From: JAQCEJ01 sp040881995
GTDB taxonomy: Bacteria > Planctomycetota > Planctomycetia > Planctomycetales > Planctomycetaceae
DNA: 9,502 bases
Direction of reading: 5' to 3'
Assembly: GCA_040881995.1 (NCBI GenBank)
Contig: JBBECD010000266.1
Span: 1 to 9,502 of the forward strand
Both the position numbers and the translations under genes were made by a program. Positions within the stretch are counted from its first letter, which is position 1; each line of letters begins with the position of its first letter. Positions 1-6,689 of the stretch are shown here, piece by piece. The notes under the pieces are model-generated. The model saw only the letters and a list, made by a program, of their open reading frames with translations. It did not search any database and was not told the origin of the DNA.

Positions 1-180
1 CAGCGGCGAATGCCGCGAGAGCATGTAGCCGTGGGCGTCAGCCCACGGGAACGGGACGTTATGAAGAGAGCCGCGAATGCGGCGACAGCGATACGAATCC
101 GACGAGCGCTATCGCCGCGTTCGCGGCTCGGCGGTTCGGGGGGACGCGATTCCGTGGGCTGACGCCCCTGGGCTACATTG
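1..180. repeat. Nested inverted repeats (fold-back intergenic element)
   Basis: This gene-free stretch has two levels of inverted symmetry. The outer arms are 23-48 and 152-178; the reverse complement of the left arm shares a 16-bp identical block (CCGTGGGCTGACGCCC) and the final GGCTACAT with the right arm. The inner arms are 68-91 and 106-129, matching at about 21 of 24 positions. The left outer arm is itself a hairpin: CCGTGGGC at 29-36, loop GTCA, GCCCACGG at 41-48. Positions 5-14 (GGCGAATGCC region) are also palindromic. Short ORFs crossing this area have no recognisable domain and look spurious. It could be a dispersed intergenic repeat of the host, a MITE-like element, or the end of a structured transcript; only a genome-wide copy count would tell. 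Confidence 0.6.
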
Positions 181-305
181 TTGTGCCCCTTCCGGGGTGG
201 AAGAATTGCATCATCCTCGGCAAACAGCGCAACTTCAAAACTCGCGCTTCTGGCTAATCAGAATAAACCCGTCGACCTGCCTCTGTCTGACTCATCCTTC
301 ATCCT
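181..305. other. Intergenic stretch, no gene seen
   Basis: No credible coding region is visible. A short hairpin CCCC-TTCC-GGGG lies at 186-197. The rest up to the DUF1501 stop codon shows no Rho-independent terminator for the leftward transcript: no GC-rich stem followed by a T run on the minus strand. The final part is the heptamer repeat listed separately. Confidence 0.5.
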
Positions 306-312
306 TCATCCT
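292..312. repeat. Triplicate 7-bp tandem repeat at the DUF1501 stop codon
   Basis: Three perfect copies of TCATCCT (AGGATGA on the minus strand) lie at 292-298, 299-305 and 306-312. The TGA stop of the minus-strand DUF1501 gene (306-308) is in the first copy read in the gene's direction, and each further copy carries another TGA. A change in copy number would therefore leave the protein's end unchanged. This is seen directly; what generates it is unknown. Confidence 0.85.
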
Positions 313-1754
313 TTGACTAGCACGTCCCGAATCACCACCCCGCTGACATCGGTCAGCCGTTCTTCGCGGCCTTGATGAAAATACGTCAGCAGTTCGTGAT
401 CGAGCCCCAGCAAATGCAGAATCGTGGCGTGAATGTCGTGCAGATGGGCCTTGTTCTCGACCGCTTCGAAGCCGAAATCGTCGGTCGAGCCGTACCGCAA
501 GCCCCCTTTCACTCCCGCCCCGGCGAGCCACATCGAAAATCCGTACGGGTTATGATTCCTCCCCGGCAGGTTCTGCCCTTCGCTGAACGGCATCCGCCCG
601 AATTCGCCTCCCCAGATCACCAGCGTCGATTCCAGCAGTCCCCGCTGTTCGAGGTCATCGAGCAGCGCGGCGATCGGTTGATCGACTTCGGCCCCGTGTT
701 TGCCGTGATTCTTCTCGATGCTTTCGTGGGCGTCCCACGTATCTTCCAAATGTCCGCCGCCGGAATACAGTTGCACGAACCGCACGCCGCGCTCGACCAG
801 CCGCCGGGCGATGAGGCAGTTGCGGCCGAATTCATCGGTCGGCTGCTCGCCGACGCCGTACTCGGCCAGCGTGTGCTGCGTTTCTTGAGAGAGATCGACC
901 GCTTCGGGTGCCGACGACTGCATGCGGAACGCCAACTCGTACGAGTTGATTCTCGCCGCGAGCACGTCTCCCCCTTTGCGGCTGTCGAGGTGTTCCTGAT
1001 TCAATTGCGCCAGCAAGTCGAGTTGTTCGCGCTGCGTTTTGCGATCGAGATGTTCCGGCCCCACCAGATCGAGAATCGGATTCCCCGTCGGGCGGAACAG
1101 CGTCCCCTGATACGCCGCGGACATAAACCCGCTCGACCAGTTCGGCTGCCCGCTGATCGGCCCGCCCCGCTTGTCGAGCATCACCACGTAACCGGGTAAG
1201 TCCTGATTTTCGGTGCCGAGACCGTACACCGACCAGCTTCCCAGCGACGGCCGGCCGATGAACGTCTTGCCGGTGTTCATCGCCACGAGGGCCGAGCCGT
1301 GGGCATGGCTGTCGGTGTGACACGAATTGATGATCGCCAGCTTGTCGGCGTGCTTGCGGACGTTCGGAAAATAATCGGAGATCATCAACCCGCTCTCGCC
1401 GCCGGGCCGAAACGGCCGAAACTCCGGCGTGAGGAACCCGACTTTGCGTCCGCCGGAGTTGATGTATTTCTTCCCTTCGGGCAACGGCTGCCCAGCGTAT
1501 TTTTGCAGCGCGGGTTTGTAATCGAACGTATCGACTTGACTCGGCGCGCCGTTCATCATCAGAAAGATAACGCTCTTCGCCGGCATATCGAAATGCGGTT
1601 TTTTTGTAGACGATGTTTCCGCAGCGTAGCCGATGCGTGAAAAGAAGCCGTCTTGAGCGAGCATCGCCGTCAAAGCCGTCCCGGCGAACCCGGCCCCCAT
1701 TTCCCATACGAATTCGCGGCGCGTGTGATTGCAGGGGAAGAGTGGTGGTTTCAT
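306..1754 (-). CDS. DUF1501 family exported protein (alkaline phosphatase-like fold)
   Basis: The 482-residue product from the ATG at 1754 belongs to the DUF1501 family, common in planctomycetes and related to the sulfatase/alkaline phosphatase superfamily. An N-terminal twin-arginine signal is visible: TRREF at residues 11-15, then a hydrophobic stretch with GAGFAGTALTAMLA, implying Tat export. Family landmarks follow in order: FLMMNGAPSQVDTFD near 64-78, HTDSHAHGSA near 146-155, a GVRFVQLYSGGGHLEDTWDAH block near 323-343, WGGEFGR at 381-387 and HDIHATILHLLG at 439-450. These histidine and acidic residues are candidate metal ligands by superfamily analogy; no activity is proven. An in-frame GTG at 1790 would add 12 residues, but neither start has a strong ribosome binding site; ATG is preferred because it puts the RR motif close to the N-terminus. 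The gene lies 76 bp downstream of the DUF1549/DUF1553 gene on the same strand, the usual pairing, so co-transcription and a shared envelope role are likely. Confidence 0.93.
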   Translation of the reverse strand: MKPPLFPCNHTRREFVWEMGAGFAGTALTAMLAQDGFFSRIGYAAETSSTKKPHFDMPAKSVIFLMMNGAPSQVDTFDYKPALQKYAGQPLPEGKKYINSGGRKVGFLTPEFRPFRPGGESGLMISDYFPNVRKHADKLAIINSCHTDSHAHGSALVAMNTGKTFIGRPSLGSWSVYGLGTENQDLPGYVVMLDKRGGPISGQPNWSSGFMSAAYQGTLFRPTGNPILDLVGPEHLDRKTQREQLDLLAQLNQEHLDSRKGGDVLAARINSYELAFRMQSSAPEAVDLSQETQHTLAEYGVGEQPTDEFGRNCLIARRLVERGVRFVQLYSGGGHLEDTWDAHESIEKNHGKHGAEVDQPIAALLDDLEQRGLLESTLVIWGGEFGRMPFSEGQNLPGRNHNPYGFSMWLAGAGVKGGLRYGSTDDFGFEAVENKAHLHDIHATILHLLGLDHELLTYFHQGREERLTDVSGVVIRDVLVKG

Positions 1755-1790
1755 GTGATGATCCAATTCGTTATTGGATGGCGTTTTCAC

Positions 1791-1817
1791 GAGCGGCGGA
1801 GTTTATCCCCGCCGCTC
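1791..1817 (-). repeat. Stem-loop between the DUF1553 and DUF1501 genes
   Basis: GAGCGGCGG (1791-1799) is perfectly complementary to CCGCCGCTC (1809-1817), giving a 9-bp GC-rich stem with a 9-nt loop that includes TTTAT. It sits 13 bp past the upstream stop codon and 36 bp before the chosen ATG of the DUF1501 gene. There is no T-run, so a classical terminator is unlikely. It may instead stabilise mRNA ends, attenuate the second gene, or simply be a dispersed palindrome. If translation began at the GTG at 1790, the hairpin would abut the start and cover the ribosome binding site region, a further reason to favour the ATG. Confidence 0.65.
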
Positions 1818-1830
1818 ATTTGCGGAAGAC

Positions 1831-4800
1831 CTAATCGACATATAAAAATTCATTCGTATTCAACAAAACGTGACACAACGATTCCAGAGCCAACTGCGCG
1901 GGATCTTTCGGCGGCGGCGTCAATTTCAATTCGTAACGCAATTCGAGATATCTCCACACATGCCGCAATTCGCGGTCGCTCAGCGGGCGATCGAAGACCA
2001 ACAATTCGGCGACGTCGCCGGTCCAGTATTCGCCGTCGATGTTCCCCTGCTGACCGATGACGTACGGCGTCGTGAGATTTCTGGAGGCGAGCGGCCGGCC
2101 TTTTTTCATGAGCGGCGCGGCGTTCTGATAGACGAGGGCATCGTGATGATCGGCGACGGCGGTGAGCACGAACGGTCGATTTCCCTCAACGACTTCTCCC
2201 GCGGGAGCGAAGTCATCGCTGAATCTCACCGAGGCCTTGCCGGTCGTGCCGAGAAAGATCGACGTCGTCGAGTTCCCGCCGCTGCCGTTCCAGTTCGAGA
2301 AGATCTCGCGATGTTGATCGGTCCCACGATCATTGGCGACCGCAATGATCGTATGCTGCTGCGATGTGACGACTTGTCCCGCAAGCTGCAAGAACCGACG
2401 CTCGCCGTCAAAGCGAATCGCCGGTTGATGGGAAATCGCGTTGCGAACGAAAATTGGCCGCTGCGCGGCATTTTCCTGGCGGGCGTGATGATCTTTCCCC
2501 GAGCCGTCGTTCCAGCCGATAACCCGGCCTTCCCCGTCGAGTTCCGTCCCCTGATCGGCACGCAAGTTGAGCACGAGGCCGTCGGTCACCGGCAACACGT
2601 CAGCCAGGATTTTCGATTCGTCAGATTCGCTCGACAGCTTTTCCGTAAACGCTTGCGTCTGCTTTTTGAGATGTTCTATCCCGGCACCGACCTCACGTGT
2701 TGATGGGTCACGCCCAAGGGCGAGTTTCCACACGTGCTTGACTTGTTCTGTCACATCGGAGGCATTCTGCGCATGCACCCGCGCGGCGAGGGCCTGACTT
2801 TGCTGGTGCACGAATTCGTTGTTGAGCAGCGCAAGGGCCTGCGGAGCAACCGTCGTGACGTCGCGCTCGCCGCAGGGAAGCGTCGTGTCGGCGAAATCGA
2901 ACGTGGTCATCAGCGGCGGCAGCAGGCTGCGTTTCGTGAAGATGTACAGACTCCGCCGGCGTTGTTCCTCCGCCGATGACGCCTGCCACGCGGCCTCTTT
3001 TCGCGAGAGACCTTCGAGCGCTTCGGGATGAATCGTCGGCGAAAAACTCGAACCCCCGAGCCGCAAATCGATCTGCCCGCTGACCGACAGCATCGCATCG
3101 CGCATCGCCTCGGCGTCGAGCCGTCGGCGTGCCGCTTTCCAAAGGGAGTGATTTTCGTAATCGCTCTCGGCGTATTCGGCTTCGCGGGGATGATTCGACG
3201 ATTGCCGATACGTCGACGACATCAGCATCAACTTGTGCATCCGTTTGATCGACCACGGTTGCGAGATCGCTTCTCCTTTCAGCGTGACCGGCACCGTCGG
3301 TTGCACGAACTCGGAGGCAAGCCAGCCGAGCAGCTCTGGATGCGTCGGCGGCGTGCCGGTGAAGCCGAAGTTATTCGACGACCGCACCAGTCCGTCGCCG
3401 AAATGATGCTGCCAGAGGCGATTGACCATGACTCGTGCCGTGAGCGTGTTATCGGGATCGACGATCCACTGCGCCATTTGCAATCGGCGTTGCGATGTCT
3501 TCGCGTCATCGGAAGGTGGCGACACCGGTGTCGCATGCGTCGGTATCATCGTCAGGTTCGCGAACTCGACCACCGGGCCGGGATGTTTCGGGTCGCCCTT
3601 TTTCAGCAGATGCAACGGTTCAGGATCGCGGCCGCTGTCGGTCCAGCCGAGGACGTCGTAACCGAGTTGATCTTTATCCGGCCCGCCGAGCAGTTTCCCC
3701 GCACCGGGTTCGATGAAACCGGCCCAGAAAGCACTCGCCATGCGGTAATAATCGCGCTGCGGAATCGGATCGAACTTGTGGTCGTGGCAGCGGGCGCATT
3801 TCACGGTCATCCCGAGAAACGCCGTGCTCGTCGCGTGCACCATGTCTTCGAGCCGCTCGTATTTGTATTCGTGCGGATCGTTCGGCTCGTCGTTCCACGT
3901 TCCCAACTGCAAGAAACCGGTGGCGATGACGGTCTGCTCGTTCGCAGCGGGGAGTTCATCGCCGGCGAGCTGTTCGAGGATAAAACGATCGTACGGTTTG
4001 TCGTCGTTCAGCGATTGCACGACCCAGTCGCGGTACTTCCAGACGTTCGGCTTCACCTGATCGCGCTCGTAACCGCACGTCTCGGCGAAGCGGACGAGAT
4101 CGAGCCAATAGCGGCCCCAGCGTTCGCCGTAATGAGGTGACGAGAGCAGCTCATCGACGCGCCTTTCATACGCATCGGGCGACGAATCGCTTGCAAATTC
4201 TTCGATCTGCTCGAATGACGGGGGCAGGCCGATGACGTCGAAATACAATCGGCGAATCAGTTCGCGACGGCTCGCCGGCGGCGCGGGTTCCCACCCCTGC
4301 TCTTCCAGCCGGGCGAGAATAAACGCATCGATGGGATTAGTCACACGATCGAAAAACCGTTCGACGCGCGGAATATCCTCCCGCTCGATCGGTTGCAGCG
4401 ACCACAAATCGCGCCCGCCGCGCTCGTCGGTGCTGAATTCGTAGAGATCGAGCGTTCGCGCCTCGGGCCAGTGGGCTCCGGCGGCGATCCAGTTTTTTAG
4501 CGTTTCGATTTCTTCGTCGGAAAGTTTTTGCGATACCCCTTTTTTCTCCGGCGGCATCTCACCGTTCGTCACACGTTCGAACAGACGGCTGGCCGACGGG
4601 TCGCCCGCGACAATCGCCGGGCCGCTGTCGCCTCCCTTGTAGAGCGATTCGCGCGTCGTCAGTACGAACTCTCCCGAAGTTTGCGTTTCGTTATGACATT
4701 CGAGGCAGCGCTGAATCAGAACTTTCGCCACCGGTTCGAAGTCGGCGGCGTCTCCCCGTGCCCGCGCAGTCATCAGCAGAAGGGCGCAGAGCAGCAGTGC

Positions 4801-4842
4801 ATAGCCGAAAAATCTGACCTTGCGATGATTCGAGTGCATCAT
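1831..4842 (-). CDS. Exported PSCyt1 / DUF1549 / DUF1553 protein with LamG-like insert
   Basis: The 1003-residue product is a typical large planctomycete surface/periplasmic protein. I chose the ATG at 4842 (a second ATG follows directly) because AAAGG lies 9 bases upstream and the protein then begins with a short basic stretch and a signal peptide (FFGYALLLCALLLMTARA, about residues 11-28). The open frame extends to 5043, but those 67 extra residues look non-coding. Domains in order: a PSCyt1-type region with the haem c motif CLECH at 46-50 and a MPPEKK segment near 96; DUF1549 about 167-375, with a second CARCHDHKFDP motif at 349-359; DUF1553 from about 448, including NRLWQHHFGDG near 474-484; a LamG/concanavalin-like region about 755-970; and the DUF1553 terminal segment SLCHVLLNTNEFLYVD at 988-1003. 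LamG-like folds often bind glycans, so a role at polysaccharide surfaces is plausible but inferred. It is the first gene of a pair with the DUF1501 gene. Confidence 0.93.
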   Translation of the reverse strand: MMHSNHRKVRFFGYALLLCALLLMTARARGDAADFEPVAKVLIQRCLECHNETQTSGEFVLTTRESLYKGGDSGPAIVAGDPSASRLFERVTNGEMPPEKKGVSQKLSDEEIETLKNWIAAGAHWPEARTLDLYEFSTDERGGRDLWSLQPIEREDIPRVERFFDRVTNPIDAFILARLEEQGWEPAPPASRRELIRRLYFDVIGLPPSFEQIEEFASDSSPDAYERRVDELLSSPHYGERWGRYWLDLVRFAETCGYERDQVKPNVWKYRDWVVQSLNDDKPYDRFILEQLAGDELPAANEQTVIATGFLQLGTWNDEPNDPHEYKYERLEDMVHATSTAFLGMTVKCARCHDHKFDPIPQRDYYRMASAFWAGFIEPGAGKLLGGPDKDQLGYDVLGWTDSGRDPEPLHLLKKGDPKHPGPVVEFANLTMIPTHATPVSPPSDDAKTSQRRLQMAQWIVDPDNTLTARVMVNRLWQHHFGDGLVRSSNNFGFTGTPPTHPELLGWLASEFVQPTVPVTLKGEAISQPWSIKRMHKLMLMSSTYRQSSNHPREAEYAESDYENHSLWKAARRRLDAEAMRDAMLSVSGQIDLRLGGSSFSPTIHPEALEGLSRKEAAWQASSAEEQRRRSLYIFTKRSLLPPLMTTFDFADTTLPCGERDVTTVAPQALALLNNEFVHQQSQALAARVHAQNASDVTEQVKHVWKLALGRDPSTREVGAGIEHLKKQTQAFTEKLSSESDESKILADVLPVTDGLVLNLRADQGTELDGEGRVIGWNDGSGKDHHARQENAAQRPIFVRNAISHQPAIRFDGERRFLQLAGQVVTSQQHTIIAVANDRGTDQHREIFSNWNGSGGNSTTSIFLGTTGKASVRFSDDFAPAGEVVEGNRPFVLTAVADHHDALVYQNAAPLMKKGRPLASRNLTTPYVIGQQGNIDGEYWTGDVAELLVFDRPLSDRELRHVWRYLELRYELKLTPPPKDPAQLALESLCHVLLNTNEFLYVD

Positions 4843-4978
4843 TCGAATGTGCCTTTTGTGCGGCGGGTCGGTTCGCGGCGCATCGGGAACGCCGAGCGTA
4901 TCGTTCGATTGCAGTATAAACCGGAGCCAATGCGGCAGGAAATGGTGGATCGAGCAAATTCTGGTAGTGTCCTCATTT

Positions 4979-5082
4979 GGGTGGCACGTCCCGGAGTCTT
5001 CGACGGGCGTGTCGATTGATAGGCAGAACCACGCCCTTCGCACGGTGTTGCATCCGAACAGCCGCTCAGGGACGTGCCACCC
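4979..5082. repeat. 14-bp perfect inverted repeat pair
   Basis: GGGTGGCACGTCCC at 4979-4992 is the exact reverse complement of GGGACGTGCCACCC at 5069-5082, with 76 bp between the arms. A chance 14-bp match at this distance is unlikely, so this is probably a dispersed palindromic element or paired binding sites. The arms do not extend further in either direction. No transposase or target-site duplication is visible. Confidence 0.7.
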
Positions 5083-5085
5083 GAA

Positions 5086-5108
5086 GCGTCTTCGCGCGAC
5101 GAAGACGC
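5086..5108. repeat. 9-bp perfect hairpin beside the inverted repeat
   Basis: GCGTCTTCG (5086-5094) pairs perfectly with CGAAGACGC (5100-5108) around a 5-nt CGCGA loop. It begins 3 bp after the right arm of the 14-bp inverted repeat, so the two may be one composite element. No T-tract follows on either strand, so an intrinsic terminator is not supported. Confidence 0.65.
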
Positions 5109-5303
5109 CTGACAGGTCGTCGCACGCAGGTTATGCGAGTCGTACCGATTCTGACGATCCCGTGCGTGGAAATCGATGCGCCGTGTCGCCGATTCGATTT
5201 TGCGTGACGCCGATCGATGGTCGATGTATTATCCGGGCGACCTCGTTTAACCCCGTGGCGGGAAACATTTTGATCCGGCGGGGACGAACTGCGTTTTCCG
5301 TAC

Positions 5304-5333
5304 TTGTCACCCCCTCGCAGGGGATTGTACGAT
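5304..5333 (+). promoter_or_regulatory. Candidate sigma-70-like promoter with palindromic spacer
   Basis: A -35-like TTGTCA (5304-5309, five of six consensus bases) and a -10-like TACGAT (5328-5333, four of six) are separated by 18 bp, about 50 bp before the GTG start at 5383. The spacer contains the perfect inverted repeat CCCCT-CGC-AGGGG (5311-5323), placed where a repressor or activator could bind. Planctomycete promoters diverge from the E. coli consensus, so the assignment is tentative. Confidence 0.35.
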
Positions 5334-5382
5334 GAATACATGACGTCCGCATTCCTTTTCATCAGGTCTGGGAGAATACTCC

Positions 5383-5811
5383 GTGCAAGCTAAGAAAGCT
5401 CTTTCACTCGCCTCGCTCGTCGCGGCTATTCCCGCCGGAGTGTTGACCTACTTCCTGGTGATGGTCTTTATCAAATCTTTCGAAAACGTGTCGGGCGTGA
5501 TGATGGGGATCATCGCCGTCACGCTGATCTGTTGTGCGTTGATTCTCTTCATCCCCGTCGCCGCGCTTGTCTTCGGCGGTCGAAGGTCGGCTTCGCGCGA
5601 GACGGCGATCGCCGCCGACGGGTCGGAAGCCGCGGTCGATGCGAAGAAGTCCAAAGCGTCTGACGAGACGTTCGCCGGCGACCTCGAAGACGAAGTCCCC
5701 GCCTCGACGATCTCCGATCAGTCGATCGAACTCGACGAAGACGCGATGGTCGCCGACGACGATCTCGACGATTTCGAGACGTTCGACGATCTCGATGACG
5801 ACCGCAAATGA
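5383..5811 (+). CDS. Small two-helix membrane protein with acidic tail (unknown function)
   Basis: This encodes 142 residues from a GTG start supported by GGGAG at 5370-5374, 8 bases upstream. Two hydrophobic segments are visible, about residues 8-30 and 38-64, joined by a short loop (KSFENVSG). A basic GGRRSASR follows, then a soluble tail of about 75 residues that becomes strongly acidic; the last stretch is nearly all D, E, L and F (for example DDLDDFETFDDLDDD at 125-139). By the positive-inside rule the tail is probably cytoplasmic, with both termini inside. I do not recognise a family. The tail could be a protein-binding or charge-mimicking segment, but this is speculation. It converges on the permease gene with a 2-bp gap and stands alone on its strand. 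Codon periodicity, two clear helices and the ribosome binding site support it as real. Confidence 0.8.
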   Translation: MQAKKALSLASLVAAIPAGVLTYFLVMVFIKSFENVSGVMMGIIAVTLICCALILFIPVAALVFGGRRSASRETAIAADGSEAAVDAKKSKASDETFAGDLEDEVPASTISDQSIELDEDAMVADDDLDDFETFDDLDDDRK

Positions 5812-5813
5812 GT

Positions 5814-6635
5814 TCAACTGCTCGCGCTGCTGTAGTTTCGCAGCGACCACAAGAACACCGCGCGCGAGGCGACCAGACCAATCGCCGTGGCGGCGAGGCT
5901 GACGGCGGTGATCCACGACGGTTCGAGGGCTTTGCTGAGCAGAATGCGCGCGGGAACCGTGACCACCAGCAGAATCGGGATCACGTACCCGAACAACGCG
6001 CGAATCACTTCACCGGTCGGCGTGCCGCTGTAGATGCTCATCGGATAACGGGCGAAGACCGTCAGATAAAACCAGAAATCGTACAGCCCCTGGTTCCGCA
6101 CGAACCAGACGCTCGTGCTCGCGAGAATCAGCATCAGGCTGTAAAAAAACGCCACGCCGAGGAAAATCAGCAGCAGATACATCAATACCTGCTCGGCGGA
6201 AATCGGCCGGCCGAGCGTCACCAGCGAATACGCCAGCAGGCCCAACGAGAACAATACCTGGTTCATCATCGCGAAGTCGATCTTCTCGAACGAAACCAGA
6301 AATTGCGTATCGAGCGGCTTGAGCAACACGAAATCGAGATTCCCCGTCCGTATCTGCTCGCTGAAGTTCGCGCAGTTCGGCATGAAGATCGTTTCGACCA
6401 GCGCGTTGATCAGCGACCCGGTCGCCATGAACGCGAAATATTCTTCGCGGTTCCAATCCTTAATCGCCACAATGTTGCGATAGATGATTTCGAAGAGCAC
6501 GATCTGCGTCGTGAACCAGAACAGCCGGGTGATGACGGTGATCAAAAAATTGCTGCGAAACATCATCTCCCGGACGAGCGAAATCCGGCAGAGCGTTTTG
6601 AAGACGTGCAGGTAGTGTACCAGTGAGGGAATCAT
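5814..6635 (-). CDS. ABC-2 type transporter permease (DUF990/ABC2_membrane_6-like)
   Basis: The 273-residue product has about six hydrophobic segments: roughly 29-52, 66-84, 121-142, 149-174, 210-232 and 240-262. The block GNLDFVLLKPLDTQF at 98-112 resembles the characteristic segment of the DUF990 (COG3694-like) branch of ABC-2 permeases. These work as membrane subunits of exporters with a second permease and an ATPase; the substrate here cannot be told. The ATG at 6635 gives a family-typical N-terminus and length, though no good Shine-Dalgarno precedes it; a MM pair at 24-25 is a less likely alternative. Neither the ATPase nor the second permease gene is nearby: upstream is purM on the same strand (54 bp away) and downstream a convergent unrelated gene. 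The partners must be elsewhere in the genome. Transcription may come from purM read-through. Confidence 0.85.
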   Translation of the reverse strand: MIPSLVHYLHVFKTLCRISLVREMMFRSNFLITVITRLFWFTTQIVLFEIIYRNIVAIKDWNREEYFAFMATGSLINALVETIFMPNCANFSEQIRTGNLDFVLLKPLDTQFLVSFEKIDFAMMNQVLFSLGLLAYSLVTLGRPISAEQVLMYLLLIFLGVAFFYSLMLILASTSVWFVRNQGLYDFWFYLTVFARYPMSIYSGTPTGEVIRALFGYVIPILLVVTVPARILLSKALEPSWITAVSLAATAIGLVASRAVFLWSLRNYSSASS

Positions 6636-6651
6636 CGCAAGAGTTGGAGTA

Positions 6652-6665
6652 CAGGCTTCAGCCTG
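6652..6665. repeat. Short palindrome between purM and the permease gene
   Basis: CAGGCT-TC-AGCCTG forms a self-complementary 14-bp palindrome in the 54-bp gap between purM and the permease start. No T-run follows on the minus strand, so it is not a convincing terminator. It may be part of a longer dispersed intergenic repeat (AGTACAGGCTTCAGCCTGCT), which I cannot test here. Confidence 0.5.
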
Positions 6666-6689
6666 CTGCCTTTCTCTTCCCGTCCTCGA

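Larger units (their letters stand above)
4843..5382. other. Divergent intergenic region (540 bp)
   Basis: This region separates the leftward DUF1553 gene from the rightward small membrane protein gene and should hold promoters for both. On the minus strand a TATACT-like -10 element lies at 4913-4918, but the matching -35 position (4936-4941, TTCCTG) is poor, so that promoter is only a guess. The middle carries the inverted repeats listed separately. The plus-strand promoter candidate is near 5304-5333. ORFs here are short, overlap one another and lack domains, so I take the region as non-coding. Confidence 0.55.

Noticed and set aside
1..180. CRISPR array
   Set aside because: The repeats are inverted, not direct and evenly spaced, and no cas gene is present.
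372..1199. Long plus-strand open frame of 275 codons opposite the DUF1501 gene
   Set aside because: It is antisense to a gene with clear family motifs, has no domain and is rich in R, P and H, as expected for a shadow frame in high-GC DNA.
3028..4140. Plus-strand open frame of 370 codons opposite the DUF1549/DUF1553 gene
   Set aside because: It is antisense to a well-supported coding region, with arginine-rich low-complexity composition and no recognisable motif.
4843..5043. 67-residue N-terminal extension of the DUF1549/DUF1553 protein
   Set aside because: A good ribosome binding site and a signal peptide begin at 4842; the extension would bury the signal peptide and overlaps the inverted repeat element.
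5086..5108. Rho-independent terminator
   Set aside because: The stem is strong, but no T-tract follows on either strand, and no gene ends just before it.
5808..6626. Plus-strand open frame of 272 codons opposite the ABC permease gene
   Set aside because: Its sequence is dominated by R, H, Q and E, typical of the reverse complement of a hydrophobic protein; the minus-strand frame has clear membrane helices.
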